From positions 62,001-126,000 of the forward strand of contig NZ_JAMBOF010000006.1 of the NCBI RefSeq assembly GCF_023715485.1: 64,000 bases of DNA, read 5' to 3'. Below the pieces are notes generated by a model that was given only the letters and a program-made list of their open reading frames with translations, did not search any database and was not told where the DNA came from. Positions within the stretch are counted from its first letter, which is position 1, and every line of letters starts with the position of its first letter. This document shows positions 61,315-64,000 of this stretch, piece after piece. The DNA is from Mesobacillus subterraneus (GTDB lineage: Bacteria > Bacillota > Bacilli > Bacillales > Cytobacillaceae). Made by a program: the position numbers and the translations under genes.

Positions 61315-63057
61315 TTAAGCCAACAGATAATGATCTTCACGAAATAAAGCTTTATCCTGGACGATGTCATCCACTTCAGTACCTTCAAGAGTTTCTTTCT
61401 TCAGCAGCGCTTCTACGAGGCGCTCGAACTGTGGCTGATGAGCATGGATGATCATTTCACTCTTTTCCAATGCATCCTCGAAAAGTTCCTGCATCTTTGT
61501 TTCTTTTAGGCCTTTACTGAAGGTGAGTGAGAAGCCTTCCTGGAGCAATCCAGTGTCTACCATTTGCTCAATGATCTGTTTTGCCTGCTGCACATCACCG
61601 CTTACTCCAATGCTGTGCTCCCCAAGGAACATTCTTTCCGCAACACCCCCAGCAAGAATCATCGCAATGCGATCAATCAGGTCGCTAGTAGTTGAAAGCT
61701 GAAGTTCCTTCGGTATTGGAGCGACATAACCAAGGGCCTGGCCGCGAGGGATAATTGTCGCTTTACGAACTGAACCAGGCTTAGTCACTGAAGAAACAAG
61801 AGCATGGCCCGCTTCATGGATGGCAACCCTGCGTTTAGTATCGGCGTCCTGCAGCGTGCGGGACGTGCTGCCAAGGATAGTGCGATCCAAAGCATAATCT
61901 ATGTCACTTTTTGAAATAAAATCATGTCCATTTCTAAGAGCTCGTCGGCTTGCGTTTTCAAAAAGTGAATTCAATTCAGCACCTGAAAAGCCAGAGGTGC
62001 TTTCTGCCAGGTCGCCAAGGGAAGCAGCGACATCCTCAGCAAGGTTTTTTCCTTTTATATGGATATCAATGATCTCTCTTCTTCCTTTAGTATCAGGGAG
62101 AGGAACATTAAATGAAAAATCGATCCGGCCTGGACGCAGGAAAGCATCATCAAGCATATCCTTCCGATTGGTCGCTGCGATAAAGAGAATACCGTCATTA
62201 GCATGGCCGCCGTCTAACTGTACTAGGAGCTCAGTCAATGTCTTTTCTCCTTCTTCTCCGCCGTGAGGCTTACGCTTTCCTGCCAATGCATCAACTTCAT
62301 CTATAAAGATAACTGCTGGGCCTTGCTTGCGTGCGCTTTGGAACAAGCTCCGTACGCGGGACGCACCAACACCAATAAACATTTCATTGAAAGCAGAACC
62401 GCTAGAAGAGAAGAAGTTCGCATTCAATTCGCGTGCGATTGCCTGGGCAAGCAATGTTTTGCCGGTTCCAGGAGGTCCGTATAATAGAATCCCCTTAGGA
62501 GGCTTAATGCCCATCTTTGCTGATCTTTCAGGGTTCTTCAGGATAGATAATGTCTGAAGAATTTCTTCTTTCATTTCATCCTGGAGTCCGCCAACATCAG
62601 CTAATGTGATAGAGGGCTTTGGACTTGGCTTAGTAAGACTGTTCTTCATCCTGTTGCCAGTCCCAATGCCGCCTGTCTTCTTCTGGATGACATATACTGT
62701 ACCCATTAGCAGTAACAGGACGCCGCCAAGGAGCCATGCGCCATATTTGCTGTTGTTCATATATTCATAACTAATATTATTTTTTTCTACTAATTTATCA
62801 ACCATCTGGCTTCCTGGGGGAACTTGGGAAACATATTTACCATCTTTTGTTTCTAAAACAAGAGTCCCGTCCATATTTTCAGTGAGGGTAGCTTTTTCTC
62901 CACCGAGGTTTTCTATAGTCTTAACCATCGAAGAGAAAGGGATTGATATCTTTTCTTCTGTATTTTGAACAAGAATTGTAGCTGCTATCGTCAATATCAC
63001 CATAAACGCCGCAAAAAGCGGTAGAATCTTAGAAACAAATTTTGGATTTGAATTCAT
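61315..63057 (-). CDS. FtsH-like AAA+ membrane metalloprotease
   Basis: This 580-residue protein has an N-terminal membrane helix, a short outer domain (IPFSSMVKTIENLGGEKATL), a second helix (AWLLGGVLLLLMGTVYVI), an AAA+ domain (GPPGTGKTLLAQAIA, VIFIDEVDALAGK, NRKDMLDDAFLRPGRIDF) and an M41 protease domain with H414-EAG-H418. It is shorter than typical FtsH (600-680 residues) and lacks the acidic C-terminal tail. It is probably a paralogue that degrades membrane or stress proteins. Confidence 0.92.
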   Translation of the reverse strand: MNSNPKFVSKILPLFAAFMVILTIAATILVQNTEEKISIPFSSMVKTIENLGGEKATLTENMDGTLVLETKDGKYVSQVPPGSQMVDKLVEKNNISYEYMNNSKYGAWLLGGVLLLLMGTVYVIQKKTGGIGTGNRMKNSLTKPSPKPSITLADVGGLQDEMKEEILQTLSILKNPERSAKMGIKPPKGILLYGPPGTGKTLLAQAIARELNANFFSSSGSAFNEMFIGVGASRVRSLFQSARKQGPAVIFIDEVDALAGKRKPHGGEEGEKTLTELLVQLDGGHANDGILFIAATNRKDMLDDAFLRPGRIDFSFNVPLPDTKGRREIIDIHIKGKNLAEDVAASLGDLAESTSGFSGAELNSLFENASRRALRNGHDFISKSDIDYALDRTILGSTSRTLQDADTKRRVAIHEAGHALVSSVTKPGSVRKATIIPRGQALGYVAPIPKELQLSTTSDLIDRIAMILAGGVAERMFLGEHSIGVSGDVQQAKQIIEQMVDTGLLQEGFSLTFSKGLKETKMQELFEDALEKSEMIIHAHQPQFERLVEALLKKETLEGTEVDDIVQDKALFREDHYLLA

Positions 63058-63385
63058 GCTTTCAGCTCCTTATCGAATCTATATACCATTATAAGTAATA
63101 TTAATAGGTTATGAATGGGTAAATTGAAATACAAACGATGGTAAATATATGAAAATATGAGCCAAAAGGTTTAAAAGCCCTGTCAATACGGGTATAGTCG
63201 CTATTTTGGTATTAGAGGTTGGGAAATTTACTATGAACAAAATGTGACAATTAAAGATAAAGGAAAAAAATGTTATTTTTTATCGAATCGTTACTTGAAA
63301 CTTTTGGAAGGTAAAGATAGGATGAAGAGAGAATTAGTTAAGGAAAAGTTCTGACAACTATTGTCTGCGCTCAGGAGGGGTCTTT
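63058..63385. other. Intergenic region between divergent genes
   Basis: AT-rich, no supported ORF. A short ATG frame at 63322 encodes only 10 residues and is not called. Confidence 0.4.
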
Positions 63386-64000
63386 TTGAAGGGATGGAAA
63401 AATCCCATATTATTGATTCTTGGAATAGGGATTTCAAACATTGGTAATTGGATTTATTTTGTTGCTATTAATTTGTTGGTGTTGAAATTGACAGGCTCAG
63501 CTGCCGCGATTGCCGGACTGTTCATAATCAGGCCCCTGGCTATACTGCTTACTAACACTTGGGCTGGCAGTGTGATCGACAGGGTGAATAAACGGAAATT
63601 AATGATTTACATCGATATCATCCGAGGCGTCTCAATTGCCGTAATACCGCTTTTCACATCATTAATTCCAATCTATATCATTATGTTTTTGACTAACGTA
63701 GCAGGGGCATTTTTTGGTCCTACCTCAGAAACATATATAACTAAATTGATCCCCGCAGAAAAGAGGAAGCGCTTCAATTCTATGTTTTCTTTTGCCACCT
63801 CAGGTGCCATGCTAATTGGGCCCAGCGTGTCAGGACTTTTGATTATGTATGGAAGTATCAATACAAGCATCTACGTTAACGCTGTGACATTCTTTTTCTG
63901 CGCAGCAGCTATATACTTTCTGCCTGATGTGGACGGTAATCAAGGAAAAGAGCAATACAGAGATCGTATCACAGTAAAAATGATCTCGAATGACTGGAAA
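63386..64000 (+). CDS. MFS transporter (3' truncated by window)
   Basis: The frame begins at TTG 63386 after AGGAGGGG (63373-63380) and runs past the window end. The visible 205 residues show at least five membrane helices and the MFS loop motif GSVIDRVNKRKLM between helices 2 and 3 (DRxxRR type), followed by FGPTSETYITKLIPAEKRKRFNS. It resembles drug/macrolide-efflux-type MFS proteins. The substrate cannot be told. Confidence 0.85.
   Translation, partial: MKGWKNPILLILGIGISNIGNWIYFVAINLLVLKLTGSAAAIAGLFIIRPLAILLTNTWAGSVIDRVNKRKLMIYIDIIRGVSIAVIPLFTSLIPIYIIMFLTNVAGAFFGPTSETYITKLIPAEKRKRFNSMFSFATSGAMLIGPSVSGLLIMYGSINTSIYVNAVTFFFCAAAIYFLPDVDGNQGKEQYRDRITVKMISNDWK

Overview
The window is about 64 kb of Gram-positive, Bacillaceae-type chromosome. 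Supporting signs are strong GGAGG ribosome sites, frequent GTG/TTG starts, a T-box leader, a cre site, RsbS/RsbT/RsbR proteins, DUF1657/YetF genes and many short intergenic repeats of the kind common in Mesobacillus/Bacillus relatives. Genus-level placement is a guess. No rRNA, tRNA, IS element, prophage or CRISPR array was seen.

Layout: (1) 1-15.2 kb is one catabolic block on the + strand: SDR, two MaoC-type hydratases, two acyl-CoA dehydrogenases, a second SDR, thiolase, an APH-like kinase, a ComB-like phosphatase, an esterase, an acyl-CoA ligase and a complete branched-chain-amino-acid-type ABC importer (LivHMGFK). The kinase plus ACAD10/11-like dehydrogenase pairing suggests use of 4-hydroxy or levulinate-like acids. 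A near-perfect 18-bp palindrome and a perfect cre site mark likely control points. (2) 15.4-21.1 kb holds a type II pantothenate kinase, the selenocysteine elongation factor SelB, a few housekeeping genes and, on the minus strand, a thioredoxin-like gene with an in-frame UGA at the first redox Cys position, followed by a SECIS-like hairpin: a probable selenoprotein. (3) 21.2-31.9 kb is a mixed region with several methyltransferases, Nudix/HIT proteins (one Nudix frameshifted), a second DNA sliding clamp, an ECF sigma/anti-sigma pair and T-box-controlled argS. (4) 32-45.4 kb holds a radical SAM/SPASM protein, a DUF1657-DUF1657-DUF421 cluster, a LysM/NlpC hydrolase, rsbS-rsbT, an orphan oligopeptide-type permease pair, STAS and CBS proteins, and several repeats. 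(5) 45.5-53.5 kb holds threonine aldolase, a four-gene operon joining a CarH-like B12 photosensor domain to a PAS-like/STAS protein, a subtilisin, and an RRNPP-type regulator followed by a 29-residue peptide gene. (6) 53.6-64 kb holds a DinG-like helicase, a second ECF/anti-sigma pair, a MerR-TipAS regulator with a textbook 19-bp-spacer operator, a full RsbR protein, an FtsH paralogue and a truncated MFS gene.

The most interesting systems are the UGA-containing selenoprotein with its linked selB, the B12-sensor/STAS operon, which could feed light or cobalamin status into the stressosome, and the peptide-regulator pair beside the secreted protease. At least five STAS-pathway proteins are spread over 22 kb, so general stress signalling is a theme of the second half.
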